Assembly (NCBI RefSeq): GCF_000430665.1
Contig: NZ_AUML01000040.1
Span: 1 to 43,211 of the forward strand
Length of the DNA stretch: 43,211 nt
Source: Aquimarina muelleri DSM 19832
GTDB taxonomy: Bacteria; Bacteroidota; Bacteroidia; Flavobacteriales; Flavobacteriaceae
Reading direction: 5' to 3'
Part shown: piece after piece, positions 26,135 to 34,792 of the stretch
Position numbering within the stretch: position 1 is the first letter of the stretch
Layout: the number at the start of each line of letters is the position of its first letter
Position numbers and translations under genes: made by a program
Notes under the pieces: generated by a model
The model's input: only the letters and a program-made list of their open reading frames with translations
Told to the model about the DNA's origin: nothing
Databases searched by the model: none

Positions 26135-27499
26135 ATGCAAAATGGAAAAGTTTTAGTCATTGATGATAATAAGAGTTTATTGAGTGCTCTCGAAATTTTG
26201 TTACAGTTTGAATTTGAACAGGTAATTACTATTTCTAACCCTAATCAAATATCTTCATTTCAGAACTTAGAGGATATAGATATCATTTTATTAGATATGA
26301 ATTTTTCGGCTGGTGTAAATACTGGTAACGAAGGGTTGTTTTGGTTACGAGAAATAAAGAAAAAAGCGCCACAGACCTCTGTAATTATGATGACAGCTTA
26401 TGGAGCAGTGGATCTTGCTGTAGAAGCACTAAAAGAAGGTGCTACCGACTTTATATTAAAACCATGGAATAATGAAAAACTATTGGCTACTATAAAATCT
26501 GCTTACTCCTTACGCAAATCCAGAAAGGAAGTACAGGAATTAAAACAAAAAGAAAGTCATCTTAAGCAGGTTATCAATCAGGATAGTAATTATATTATTG
26601 GTAATTCTAAAGCTTTAACTTCGGTTCTTAACTTGGTTAGAAAAGTAGCAAAAACCGATGTAAATGTTTTAATTACTGGTGAAAATGGAACAGGAAAAGA
26701 GTTGATAGCTCGTGAATTACACAGAATGTCTACTCGTAAAAATGAAGTTTTTATAGGTGTAGATATGGGCTCAATTTCTGAAACTCTTTTTGAAAGTGAA
26801 CTATTTGGGCATACAAAAGGAGCTTTTACAGATGCAAAAGAAGATCGTGCAGGAAAATTTGAGGCGGCAAACAACGGTTCTCTTTTTTTGGATGAAATCG
26901 GAAATCTATCTCTACAAACGCAAGCAAAGTTATTATCTGCTATACAAAACAGAACAGTAGTTAGGGTAGGATCTAACAAACAAACCTCTGTTAATATACG
27001 TTTGATATGTGCTACTAATTGTAATCTTAATCAAATGGTAAGCGATGGTATTTTTAGAGAAGATCTATTATATCGTATTAACACCATACATATAGAAGTT
27101 CCTCCTCTTCGGGAAAGAGATGCTGATATTTTGGTTCTGGCAGATTTTTATTTAAAAAAATATGCTTCAAAATATGCCAAACCATCTCTTAGAATAAATA
27201 CTACTGCAGAAGAGAAATTAATGGCATATTCCTGGCCTGGGAATGTTCGCGAACTACAACACACCATCGAAAGAGCTGTGATTTTATGCGAAGGAAATGT
27301 TTTAAAACCTACCGATTTTTTATTATCCAAAAACTCTGTTCCGTCCTTAGATAAAAGCCCAGAAACCTTAGATGAAATGGAACAGATGATGATCCAAAAT
27401 GCTTTGGATAAAAATAACGGAAACTATAGTGCTGCTGCTAACCAACTTGGCATATCCAGGCAAACTTTATATAACAAAATAAAAAAATTGGACGCCTAA
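26135..27499 (+). CDS. NtrC-family sigma-54-dependent response regulator
   Basis: 454 aa. Receiver domain at residues 5-120 with acidic pair D10/D11, phospho-acceptor Asp54 (ILLDMN) and Lys109. AAA+ domain: Walker A GENGTGKE at 182-189, sigma-54 contact loop at 229-234 reading GAFTDA rather than GAFTGA, Walker B SLFLDE at 249-254, arginine-finger region with LLYRINTI. The C-terminal Fis-type helix-turn-helix is at about 430-452 (NYSAAANQLGISRQTLYNKI). The stop overlaps the ATG of the kinase gene (TAATG). It most likely controls the divergent export operon and perhaps itself via the inverted repeat at 26035-26073. Confidence 0.93.
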   Translation: MQNGKVLVIDDNKSLLSALEILLQFEFEQVITISNPNQISSFQNLEDIDIILLDMNFSAGVNTGNEGLFWLREIKKKAPQTSVIMMTAYGAVDLAVEALKEGATDFILKPWNNEKLLATIKSAYSLRKSRKEVQELKQKESHLKQVINQDSNYIIGNSKALTSVLNLVRKVAKTDVNVLITGENGTGKELIARELHRMSTRKNEVFIGVDMGSISETLFESELFGHTKGAFTDAKEDRAGKFEAANNGSLFLDEIGNLSLQTQAKLLSAIQNRTVVRVGSNKQTSVNIRLICATNCNLNQMVSDGIFREDLLYRINTIHIEVPPLRERDADILVLADFYLKKYASKYAKPSLRINTTAEEKLMAYSWPGNVRELQHTIERAVILCEGNVLKPTDFLLSKNSVPSLDKSPETLDEMEQMMIQNALDKNNGNYSAAANQLGISRQTLYNKIKKLDA

Positions 27500-28851
27500 T
27501 GATAAGCCAAAGATTATACATACAATTAATTATTAGGATAATTTTACTTTCGGTTACAGCACTAGCCCTAAGCTTTCTTTTTGTTAAAGAATTGTATGCT
27601 TTTTCTTTTCTGGTTTTTTTAGTGTTCTTGCTGCAAATTATATTATTAATCCAAAACTTAAACCATACCAACAGAAAGATTGCTTATTTTTTTAATTCGA
27701 TTAAAAATGAAGATTTTACGCTTAGATTTCCAGAAAATAGTGGTTTAAAATCTTTTGATGCCTTACACCAAAGTTTAAATATGTTGAATGATGTAATGCA
27801 AAAAGTGCATCTAAAAAATCAAACACAAGAGCAGTATTATCAAGAAATATTAAAACATGCTGAGATAGGAATTTTAACTTACAATAATAAGGGACATATT
27901 CTATTTGCAAATCCTAAGGTTGAAAAATTGTTAAACTATACTCCTTTAAATCATATAAAACAATTAGAACAAGTAGATAAAAATCTGTATGAGTTATTTA
28001 TTTCTCTTCAACCTTTTGAGCGCAAACTTTTTCAATTTACCAATGAACGCGAAACCATAGAACTGTCTATTAAATCTACAGAATTAGTACTAAATAGAGA
28101 AGTACTAAAACTAATTACTGTACAAGATATACACAATGAATTAGACAAAAAGGAAACAGATTCCTGGATAAAACTCATTCGGGTTTTAACTCATGAAATC
28201 ATGAATTCTGTTACTCCAATTACTTCTATATCAGAATCTATTTTAAAATACTATAAAGATGAAGCTGGAGTAATATCTACTACTCAAATTGATGAAAAAA
28301 AAATACATACTACTGTAAAAGGATTAGAAGTAATTAAAAATCAAGGAAATGATTTAATGAGTTTTGTACAATCCTACCGAAGTTTTTTGAATGTACCTGT
28401 ACCGGATAAGAAAATAATTAAAGTAGAAGAATTATTAGAAAAAGTAAAGGTTTTGATGTTTCCACAAATAGATTTGAATACTGTTTCTTTTGGTATAGAA
28501 ATACAGCATGAAAATCTTGAAATTTATGCCGACGAGAAACAAATAACCCAGATTTTGATAAATCTATATAAAAATGCAATTCAAGCGTTAAAAGATACTG
28601 AAAACCCTGTTCTTACTTGTATCTTGGGCATTACCGATGAGGATAAAAAGTATATAATCGTTAAAGATAATGGCTCAGGGATTTCTCCAGATATTATGGA
28701 TCAAATATTTGTTCCTTTTTATACCACCAAAAAAGATGGTACAGGTATCGGTTTAAGTCTTTCTAAACAAATTATGCATTTACACGGCGGTAATTTAACT
28801 GTACATTCTGTTCTCCATAAAGGAACTTCTTTTTCCTTATTTTTCGAATAA
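27499..28851 (+). CDS. Membrane sensor histidine kinase partner of the NtrC-type regulator
   Basis: 450 aa. Two adjacent membrane helices (about 8-29 and 34-53) are separated by only a few residues, so there is no periplasmic sensor domain. A PAS-like region (about 110-210; ILKHAEIGILTYNNKGHILF) precedes the dimerisation box with His232 in RVLTHEIMNSVTPI. The catalytic domain has the N box (NLYKNAIQAL), G1 (DNGSGI), F box (PFYTTKKDG) and G2 (GTGIGLSLS). All are intact. It is translationally coupled to the regulator. The minimal membrane sensor suggests it monitors the envelope or the transporter itself. Confidence 0.93.
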   Translation: MISQRLYIQLIIRIILLSVTALALSFLFVKELYAFSFLVFLVFLLQIILLIQNLNHTNRKIAYFFNSIKNEDFTLRFPENSGLKSFDALHQSLNMLNDVMQKVHLKNQTQEQYYQEILKHAEIGILTYNNKGHILFANPKVEKLLNYTPLNHIKQLEQVDKNLYELFISLQPFERKLFQFTNERETIELSIKSTELVLNREVLKLITVQDIHNELDKKETDSWIKLIRVLTHEIMNSVTPITSISESILKYYKDEAGVISTTQIDEKKIHTTVKGLEVIKNQGNDLMSFVQSYRSFLNVPVPDKKIIKVEELLEKVKVLMFPQIDLNTVSFGIEIQHENLEIYADEKQITQILINLYKNAIQALKDTENPVLTCILGITDEDKKYIIVKDNGSGISPDIMDQIFVPFYTTKKDGTGIGLSLSKQIMHLHGGNLTVHSVLHKGTSFSLFFE

Positions 28852-28861
28852 ATAATAGTCT

Positions 28862-29266
28862 CTATTTTACTTTATCTAATTTTAAAGTTTTAAGTAACGC
28901 ATCAAAATAAAAATCTTCTTGATCGGGTATAATTACCACTTTATACGCCGTATTTTTTATGCTATAATAAGATGTAGTATTTATATCTAATTGTTCAGAA
29001 TGAAGATGGACTATATTCTGAATAAAATTATTGATCAACAGCACCTCCTCATAACTTATTTCTCTTCGATATGTAGGTTTATCACTTTTATAAACCAAAT
29101 AATCATTTCTAAAACTAATTGATTTTTTATCTCCATTAAGAGGGTTAAATTCGAAAGTAAAATCTCTAGAAGCAAATATTTTATTGATATTCTCTGGAGT
29201 AGGCTCTACTTTACGAGCGCAACTCACTATAAAAATTATTATACAGATTAGCTTAATTTTTTTCAT
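28862..29266 (-). CDS. Small lipoprotein of unknown function
   Basis: 134 aa. The first 16 residues (MKKIKLICIIIFIVSC) form a lipoprotein signal with Cys16 as acylation site. The mature part is about 118 residues of mixed charge with no family I recognise. It sits 57 bp downstream of another lipoprotein gene on the same strand, so they may be co-transcribed, and is convergent with the kinase gene (10-bp gap). Confidence 0.7.
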   Translation of the reverse strand: MKKIKLICIIIFIVSCARKVEPTPENINKIFASRDFTFEFNPLNGDKKSISFRNDYLVYKSDKPTYRREISYEEVLLINNFIQNIVHLHSEQLDINTTSYYSIKNTAYKVVIIPDQEDFYFDALLKTLKLDKVK

Positions 29267-29322
29267 TACAATAACTGTTTTTATTATAAATAGAAAATTA
29301 AGCTAATATAATAGGATTTCTT

Positions 29323-29925
29323 TTACTTTACAGCCAAACGTTTGATAGAGCTTTCAAAATCAATATCTTCCAGATTACTTATCAATAATCCTACACCTCC
29401 TGATTTTGATGCAACGATATATTCTGTCTGAAACTTTTTATCTTTTTTAAACGCTTTTAGATATTTCAGTTTTATAACTTTGGAGGTTGGAGTAAAGAAA
29501 AATCTACCGTGTATTCTTTTATATTTTACTTTTTGAGTATTAGATTCATCTAATAGCTGGTCATTAAGAGCTTGCACAACTCTTGCTGCTCTGTGTTCAT
29601 CAAATTTATAAAAATCACAAGCATAGATAAAAACATAGTTTTCTACGCTTTTTTCGTCTACAAAAATTTCAAAGTCTACTTTTTTATCTTCAACCTTTTT
29701 TAATTCTTGCAAAGCTACTTTTTTAAATTTAGGTTTGTCTTTTAGCGAATCTAATCTACTTTTAAATTCTTCTGGAGAGCTTTTTGCATAACCACTCGTA
29801 AGAACAATAGTATTATTTTTAAACTCGATTGTGTTTTTAGAATACTTCGAAAATTTAGATTCCTTAGGTAAAAATTCGCATCCTACAAGCAGGATTGCGA
29901 TTAACAATAGTAGAATTTTTCTCAT
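29323..29925 (-). CDS. Lipoprotein of unknown function
   Basis: 200 aa with a lipobox ending LLVGC (Cys16). The mature protein is lysine-rich and contains a GGVGLLISNLEDIDF segment near the C-terminus. I do not recognise a domain. The next gene on the strand (28862) also encodes a small lipoprotein. The upstream 584-bp intergenic region contains a MITE-like element and a dispersed repeat. Confidence 0.72.
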   Translation of the reverse strand: MRKILLLLIAILLVGCEFLPKESKFSKYSKNTIEFKNNTIVLTSGYAKSSPEEFKSRLDSLKDKPKFKKVALQELKKVEDKKVDFEIFVDEKSVENYVFIYACDFYKFDEHRAARVVQALNDQLLDESNTQKVKYKRIHGRFFFTPTSKVIKLKYLKAFKKDKKFQTEYIVASKSGGVGLLISNLEDIDFESSIKRLAVK

Positions 29926-30137
29926 AGGGTATTTGTGTTAAAAAATTATAATATTTTATAGATAAGCCCTAAGTGATTGTATTGCAATGTAATAAAAAAA
30001 AATCATCTAACAACCTTTCAGCTGATTTTTTAAGCTTTTAAACTGATTTTTATTGATTTTTTGTTATTTTAAGTAGGATTTTATTTGTGTTTTTTATACT
30101 CATAATAGTATTTCAAAGGCTCTGAGATTACTAAATA

Positions 30138-30300
30138 ATACGATTTACGGATGAGAATTGCGTATAAATAATTGCAAAGGTTTTTCGCTAGATTGAGGAA
30201 TCAAATTAAAGAATAGTCATAACTATTGTTTCATTTTATGAAGAAAATATAGTAGAAAAAGAATGCGATTATATGCGAGATTTTTATTCGTAAATCGTAT
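30138..30300 (+). mobile_element. MITE-like element, copy A (163 bp)
   Basis: Bounded by perfect 12-bp terminal inverted repeats ATACGATTTACG and CGTAAATCGTAT, extending imperfectly to about 30 bp. There is no coding capacity. Copy B at 32261-32423 is the same length in the opposite orientation; only three bases differ by eye. An internal hairpin AATAGT-CATA-ACTATT lies near the middle. I see no convincing target-site duplication. Confidence 0.85.
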
Positions 30301-30362
30301 AAGACTTCTTTCCTAAATTTTTACTACTAACTACATCGAAAAGAAAACTTATCTCCCTTCCT

Positions 30363-30460
30363 AATCAATAACCTCGGAGCAAACTCACGAGGTATTCTTC
30401 AGAAAATATATTTTGTTTTTCAGGCAAGCCTCGCAGAATTAAACTCCACAATGTGGATTA
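30363..30460. repeat. Dispersed intergenic repeat, most complete copy
   Basis: Starts AATCAATAACCTCGGAGCAA, then ACTCACGAGG (CCTCG pairs with CGAGG), AGAAAATATATTTTG, GCCTCGCAG, and ends AACTCCACAATGTGGATTAA, where TCCACA pairs with TGTGGA. Other copies: 10926-11015 and a deleted form at 9743-9785. Confidence 0.65.
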
Positions 30461-30508
30461 AAGGATTAGAATATAATTGATAAAAACTAAATACTTTTGT
30501 ACTTTATT

Positions 30509-31417
30509 TTATACCCAATCTACTGGCTTTTTAAGAACTTTTATCAGTTTTTCTTCTTCACTCCCTGTTTCAGGATGGTGATCATACCTCCATTGCACGT
30601 TAGGTGGTAAACTCATCAAGATACTTTCTATCCTTCCGTTAGTTTTTAATCCAAATAAAGTTCCTTTATCATGTACCAGATTAAATTCTACATAACGCCC
30701 TCTTCTTATTTCTTGCCAATCTTTTTGTGCATCTGTATATTGTAGATCTTTTCTTTTTTCTACTATTGGCACATAAGCTTCCAGAAAACTATCCCCAACT
30801 TCGGTCACAAAGTCGTACCAATTTTGCATAGACATATTTTCATTTGCTTTGCAATAATCAAAAAATAAACCTCCTATACCTCGTCCTTCTTCTCGATGTG
30901 CATTGTAGAAATACGTATCACATTTCTCTTTATAGTTAGTATAAAAATCCGGACTATGTTTATCGCATGAATTTTTACATATTTGATGAAAATGTTGCGC
31001 ATCTTCTTCAAATAAATAATATGGTGTTAAATCTTGCCCCCCTCCAAACCAACTATCTACAAGAGTTCCTTCTGCATCATACATTTCAAAATAACGCCAA
31101 TTAGCATGTACTGTTGGAACCATTGGATTTTTAGGATGCAATACCAAGGATAATCCACAGGCAAAAAAATCAACATCTCCTACCTTAAAATAGCTTTGCA
31201 TAGCTTTTGGCAAAGCACCATGAACTCCAGAAATATTTACTCCACCTTTTTCGAAAATAGCACCGTTTTCTATAACTCTGGTTCGCCCTCCACCGCCTTC
31301 TGGGCGTTCCCACAGGTCTTCCCTAAATTTGGCTTTACCATCAATTTCTTCTAGTTTTGAGGTTATGGTATTTTGCAGGTTTTGTATGTAGTTATAAAAT
31401 TTGTCTTTCATCATCAT
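30509..31417 (-). CDS. hemF: Oxygen-dependent coproporphyrinogen III oxidase
   Basis: 302 aa, usual length. It decarboxylates two propionates of coproporphyrinogen III to vinyls using O2. Signatures: GGGGRTRVIENGAIFEKGGV near residues 40-60, VHGALP, NPMVPTVHANWRYFE with the conserved His, WFGGGQDLTPYY, HRGEGRGIGG-like region (HREEGRGIGGLFFDY), and RGRYVEFNLVHDKGTLFGL. The start MMMKDKF has adjacent alternative Mets. It is followed downstream by repeats and preceded by the EI24 gene 19 bp upstream. MITE-like copies lie on both sides of this pair. Confidence 0.96.
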   Translation of the reverse strand: MMMKDKFYNYIQNLQNTITSKLEEIDGKAKFREDLWERPEGGGGRTRVIENGAIFEKGGVNISGVHGALPKAMQSYFKVGDVDFFACGLSLVLHPKNPMVPTVHANWRYFEMYDAEGTLVDSWFGGGQDLTPYYLFEEDAQHFHQICKNSCDKHSPDFYTNYKEKCDTYFYNAHREEGRGIGGLFFDYCKANENMSMQNWYDFVTEVGDSFLEAYVPIVEKRKDLQYTDAQKDWQEIRRGRYVEFNLVHDKGTLFGLKTNGRIESILMSLPPNVQWRYDHHPETGSEEEKLIKVLKKPVDWV

Positions 31418-31436
31418 TATTCTATTGAAAATAATT

Positions 31437-32225
31437 TTACTCTTCTATTTTAGAAATCTCTTCAGAGGGATTTTGTAATTCAACAAATCCTTTTTCTTTT
31501 AAAATCTTTACAGTTTCTGTAGAGGCTGCAACTACCGATATTGGTAGCGTAATAATAAATCCTATAACTGGCACAAACAACATTAATACAAATACAATCC
31601 CATTACCTATGGCTATTCCTCTGTTTTTTCGTACAAATGATATACTTTCTTTATAACTAAAATGACGCTCCATAGTATAATCCATATTTCCAAAACCTAC
31701 ATAATATGCCTGTATTAAAAAGATTAATATCGTAGCAATGATACCAACGACAGGAATAAAACTTAGGATAATTAATGGAATCATAAACAATAGTTCTTTA
31801 AATAGGTTTCGAACATTAATACGAATACCTCTGGATAGCTGTTGACTAAATGAGGTATTGCGATGTACATGTTTAGTTTCTCCCAAAAGATGCATTTCTA
31901 CTTTTTCTGAAACTGGACTCATAAAAGGTGCCGATAATGCCATTACAATATGCTTGTATAATAATAATCCTATAACCAAAATGAATACAAATCCAATACC
32001 TGTACTAATAGTTGTAAAGGTTTCTGATCCCCATTTCCAAACCCAAATACGTGCAATTAATGCCCCCAAATTATCTGAAAAGAAATATGCTATTGCCACA
32101 AAACATAATCCTGTAATTAAACTTATTAAAATAGGTATTGCAAAATATTTCCACAATCCAAGTTTTGAGATAAGTTTGAATGTGCCAAAATAAGCTTTGA
32201 TCCCGTTAATGATGTTTTTAAACAT
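31437..32225 (-). CDS. EI24/CysZ-like membrane protein
   Basis: 262 aa with four to six hydrophobic segments (for example YFAIPILISLITGLCFVAIA, FVFILVIGLLLYKHIVMALS, LLFMIPLIILSFIPVVGIIA, GIVFVLMLFVPVIGFIITLP). The APFMSPVSEKVE segment and the re-entrant helix pattern fit the EI24 (PF07264) family, which includes the sulfate permease CysZ. Substrate is unknown here. It lies in the heme region 19 bp upstream of hemF, and its start is 36 bp from MITE copy B, whose insertion may have separated it from the hemE transcript. Confidence 0.78.
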   Translation of the reverse strand: MFKNIINGIKAYFGTFKLISKLGLWKYFAIPILISLITGLCFVAIAYFFSDNLGALIARIWVWKWGSETFTTISTGIGFVFILVIGLLLYKHIVMALSAPFMSPVSEKVEMHLLGETKHVHRNTSFSQQLSRGIRINVRNLFKELLFMIPLIILSFIPVVGIIATILIFLIQAYYVGFGNMDYTMERHFSYKESISFVRKNRGIAIGNGIVFVLMLFVPVIGFIITLPISVVAASTETVKILKEKGFVELQNPSEEISKIEE

Positions 32226-32260
32226 GGCTCCTTGTTTTTTAATTAGTTCGTTTCTGTATA

Positions 32261-32423
32261 ATACGATTTACGAATAAAAATCTCGCATATAATCGCATTC
32301 TTTTTCTACTATATTTTCTTCCTAAAATGAAACAATAGCTATGGCTATTCTTTAATTTGATTCCTCAATCTAGCGAAAAACCTTTGCAATTATTTATACG
32401 CAATTCTCATCCGTAAATCGTAT
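32261..32423 (-). mobile_element. MITE-like element, copy B (163 bp, inverted)
   Basis: Same length and terminal inverted repeats as copy A (30138-30300), in opposite orientation. The internal hairpin reads AATAGC-CATA-GCTATT in A's orientation, against AATAGT-CATA-ACTATT in A, so two of the three differences form a compensated base pair. It lies between the DUF6973-like gene and the EI24 gene, close to the latter's start, and could influence its transcription. Confidence 0.85.
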
Positions 32424-32467
32424 AAGTAGCTATTTTATATGTTTTGTTTCAATTTTAATGTACTTTT

Positions 32468-32501
32468 AAACTTCACGGGGTTTTTAAAATCTGTGTGGTT
32501 T
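32468..32501. repeat. Degenerate palindrome related to the permease-gap palindromes
   Basis: AAACTTCACGGGGTTTTT faces AAAATCTGTGTGGTTT, with several mismatches. The form (CTCACAGG-like arm, A/T centre, CTGTGAGG-like arm) recalls 11911-11943. Located 10 bp downstream of the 32511 gene's stop on its strand. Confidence 0.4.
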
Positions 32502-32510
32502 GTATTTTAT

Positions 32511-33002
32511 TTATTCTTCTAAAAGATAAACCAGATTGTTTTTATGATTCGAAATCTCTTTAAGATCTGTAATTCTTTTGGCTTTTTGAGTATTTTGTTT
32601 TAAAAAAGCAACTATTTCTTCTTCAGATGTAGTACTTAAATTAAAAAAATACTGCCTGCCAATTTTATTATTATGCAAATCCATTTCTTTTTCTATTGCA
32701 GAATTGGGTGCTAGCTTTTCATGCAAATCTGTTATTTTCTTTGCCCAATTAGTAGATTTTTCTTTGTTGTTTGTTCTTTTAAAAATAGCTAAGCAAATCC
32801 ATATATTCCATAATGCATGTCTAAAAGCATTTGCCTTACCATTTCTGTGATGTTCTTTTTTATATAAAGCATCACAAATAACTAGAGTTTTTCTAGTTGC
32901 CTGTAGGGTTGGATAGATAAATAAAGGATTTTGTATTAATATTTTAGCTAATCGAAAGAGTTGCCAAAAGTTTAATTGTTTTACAAAGCCCCTGATATTC
33001 AT
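32511..33002 (-). CDS. DUF6973-like conserved protein
   Basis: 163 aa, cytosolic by composition. Conserved-looking motifs: NAFRHALWN at 58-66, TDLHE at 91-95 and MDLHNNKIGR at 107-116, with histidines and acidic residues that could bind metal. I recall this pattern as DUF6973, but the family number should be checked. It starts 2 bp after the hemE stop, so is probably translated from the hem transcript; a role in heme synthesis is not established. Confidence 0.65.
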   Translation of the reverse strand: MNIRGFVKQLNFWQLFRLAKILIQNPLFIYPTLQATRKTLVICDALYKKEHHRNGKANAFRHALWNIWICLAIFKRTNNKEKSTNWAKKITDLHEKLAPNSAIEKEMDLHNNKIGRQYFFNLSTTSEEEIVAFLKQNTQKAKRITDLKEISNHKNNLVYLLEE

Positions 33003-33004
33003 TC

Positions 33005-34036
33005 TTATATGGTATACTCTTTTACTGCATCTACAAATGCTTTTGCATTATCTACGGGGATATTAGGTAAAATACCATGTCCTAAATTTGCTATATATCG
33101 ATCTTTCCCAAATTCATCGATCATTTGCTTCACCATTTTTTTAATTTGTACAGGTGGCGACAACAATCGTGAAGGATCAAAATTACCTTGTAATGTAATA
33201 TTTCCTCCTGTAAGATATCTTGCATTACGTGCAGAGCAGGTCCAATCTACTCCTAATGCTGCTGCACCTGATTTTGCCATATCTTGTAATGCAAACCAGC
33301 ATCCTTTTCCAAAAACGATAACTTCAGTTTCGTCTTTTAATGCATCTACAATTTGCTGGATATATTTCCATGAAAACTCTTGATAATCTACTGGGGATAG
33401 CATCCCTCCCCAACTATCAAAAACCTGAACAGCATTAACTCCTGCAGCTACTTTTGCTTTTAAATAAGCAATGGTAGTATCTGTAATTTTTTGTAATAAT
33501 TGATGTGCTGCTTCAGGATGTGCAAAACACAATTCTTTGGCTTTATCAAAATTCTTAGATCCCTGCCCTTGTACTGCATAACACAAAATCGTCCAAGGAG
33601 ATCCTGCAAAACCTATTAAAGGAACTCTATTATCTAAACGTTCTTTGGTTAGTTTAATAGCATCCATTACGTAGCCTAATTCTTCGTGAACATTTGGAAC
33701 AACTACTTGTTCTACATCTTTTAAAGATCGAATCGGGTTAGGTAACCACGGGCCAATACCGTCTTTCATTTCCACCTCTATATTCATCGCTTGTGGAATT
33801 ACCAAAATATCGCTAAATAAAATAGCAGCATCAGGACCGACAATATCAATTGGTTGCACTGTTATCTCGGCAGCAAGTTCTGGTGTTCTGCAACGAGTAA
33901 AAAAATCATACTTTGCTTTCAAAACACGAAATTCTGGCAAATATCTTCCTGCTTGGCGCATCATCCAAACTGGTGGTCTTTCTACAGTTTCTCCTTTTAA
34001 AGCCTTAAGAAACAGATCATTTTTTAGTTGTGTCAT
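33005..34036 (-). CDS. hemE: Uroporphyrinogen decarboxylase
   Basis: 343 aa. It removes four acetate carboxyls from uroporphyrinogen III. The N-terminal PROSITE-type signature [18 protein letters not shown] is at about residues 20-37, the catalytic Asp lies in [12 protein letters not shown], and [14 protein letters not shown] and the C-terminal [14 protein letters not shown] are as expected. It is 98 bp downstream of hemD on the same strand, and the DUF6973-like gene follows by 2 bp. Confidence 0.97.
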   Translation of the reverse strand: MTQLKNDLFLKALKGETVERPPVWMMRQAGRYLPEFRVLKAKYDFFTRCRTPELAAEITVQPIDIVGPDAAILFSDILVIPQAMNIEVEMKDGIGPWLPNPIRSLKDVEQVVVPNVHEELGYVMDAIKLTKERLDNRVPLIGFAGSPWTILCYAVQGQGSKNFDKAKELCFAHPEAAHQLLQKITDTTIAYLKAKVAAGVNAVQVFDSWGGMLSPVDYQEFSWKYIQQIVDALKDETEVIVFGKGCWFALQDMAKSGAAALGVDWTCSARNARYLTGGNITLQGNFDPSRLLSPPVQIKKMVKQMIDEFGKDRYIANLGHGILPNIPVDNAKAFVDAVKEYTI

Positions 34037-34134
34037 AATAAAACTATGTGTAGCCTTTAATGATTTTAAAAACCATAAAGGTCTTTTTGTTATTCAAAAA
34101 TGAGTTCTGGTATATTCCAGAATAGCAAATTTAT

Positions 34135-34791
34135 TTATATTAAATATTTTACTGCTTGAACGATTACATTTTCTACAGTAGGTTTGTTTGCAACAATAAT
34201 ATTATTAGTATATTTTTTAGCTTCTGAGGCTGTTGTGTTTCCTATACAAAATGCTATAGTCTTTTTAGATATAGTATTTTTTGAGATATAACTTTGAACA
34301 CCAGATGGGCTAAAAAATAATATTCCTTCAAAAAACCGTTTAAATATAATTCTGTTTAGATGTGTTTTATATACTATTTGTTCTTTTAAATCTACATTAT
34401 TTTGTTTCAAAAGATTTGGTAATTCGTCTCTTCTTAAGTTTCCACAAAAAAACAAAAAAGAAATATTTCTATATTTTTTTATAATGATTTCGGCTAAATC
34501 TGAAGCATTTTTAGCTGTTTCTACTACATTTTGACCATTTTCCTCTAAAAATTTTTTAGTGTTTTCTCCTATACAAAAACAATTCTGAATTTTACAATTA
34601 GAATTCAAAACTACTTTTACTGCATTCTTACTTGTAAAAATTGCATTTTGAATTTCTGTTTTTATATCCGCTTCCAGAAATTCAATTTTTATAGCATCGT
34701 ATTCTACAAATCCAAGATCGGCATTTAATAATAATTCTTTTTGAGATACAGAAAGTTTTTTAGTAGAGAGTATGGTGGATGCAGTATTCAA
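34135..34791 (-). CDS. hemD: Uroporphyrinogen III synthase
   Basis: 218 aa. This family is poorly conserved; the assignment relies on size, HEM4-like segments (TSKNAVKVVLN, CIGENTKKFLEENG, FLFFCGNLRRDELPNLL, LFFSPSGVQSYI, AFCIGNTTASEAKK) and its place one base after hemC. It closes and inverts ring D of hydroxymethylbilane. Confidence 0.88.
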   Translation of the reverse strand: MNTASTILSTKKLSVSQKELLLNADLGFVEYDAIKIEFLEADIKTEIQNAIFTSKNAVKVVLNSNCKIQNCFCIGENTKKFLEENGQNVVETAKNASDLAEIIIKKYRNISFLFFCGNLRRDELPNLLKQNNVDLKEQIVYKTHLNRIIFKRFFEGILFFSPSGVQSYISKNTISKKTIAFCIGNTTASEAKKYTNNIIVANKPTVENVIVQAVKYLI

Positions 34792-34792
34792 A

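Larger units (their letters stand above)
29926..30508. other. 583-bp repeat-filled intergenic region
   Basis: Contains three GATTTTT direct repeats around 30020-30062, the 163-bp MITE-like element A (30138-30300) and the dispersed repeat (30363-30460). No gene is apparent. It lies downstream of hemF and upstream of the 29323 lipoprotein gene. Confidence 0.65.

Noticed and set aside
30131..30305. Target-site duplication around MITE copy A
   Set aside because: Only an A/T-rich context (TA..AA) is seen; no direct repeat longer than chance on either copy.
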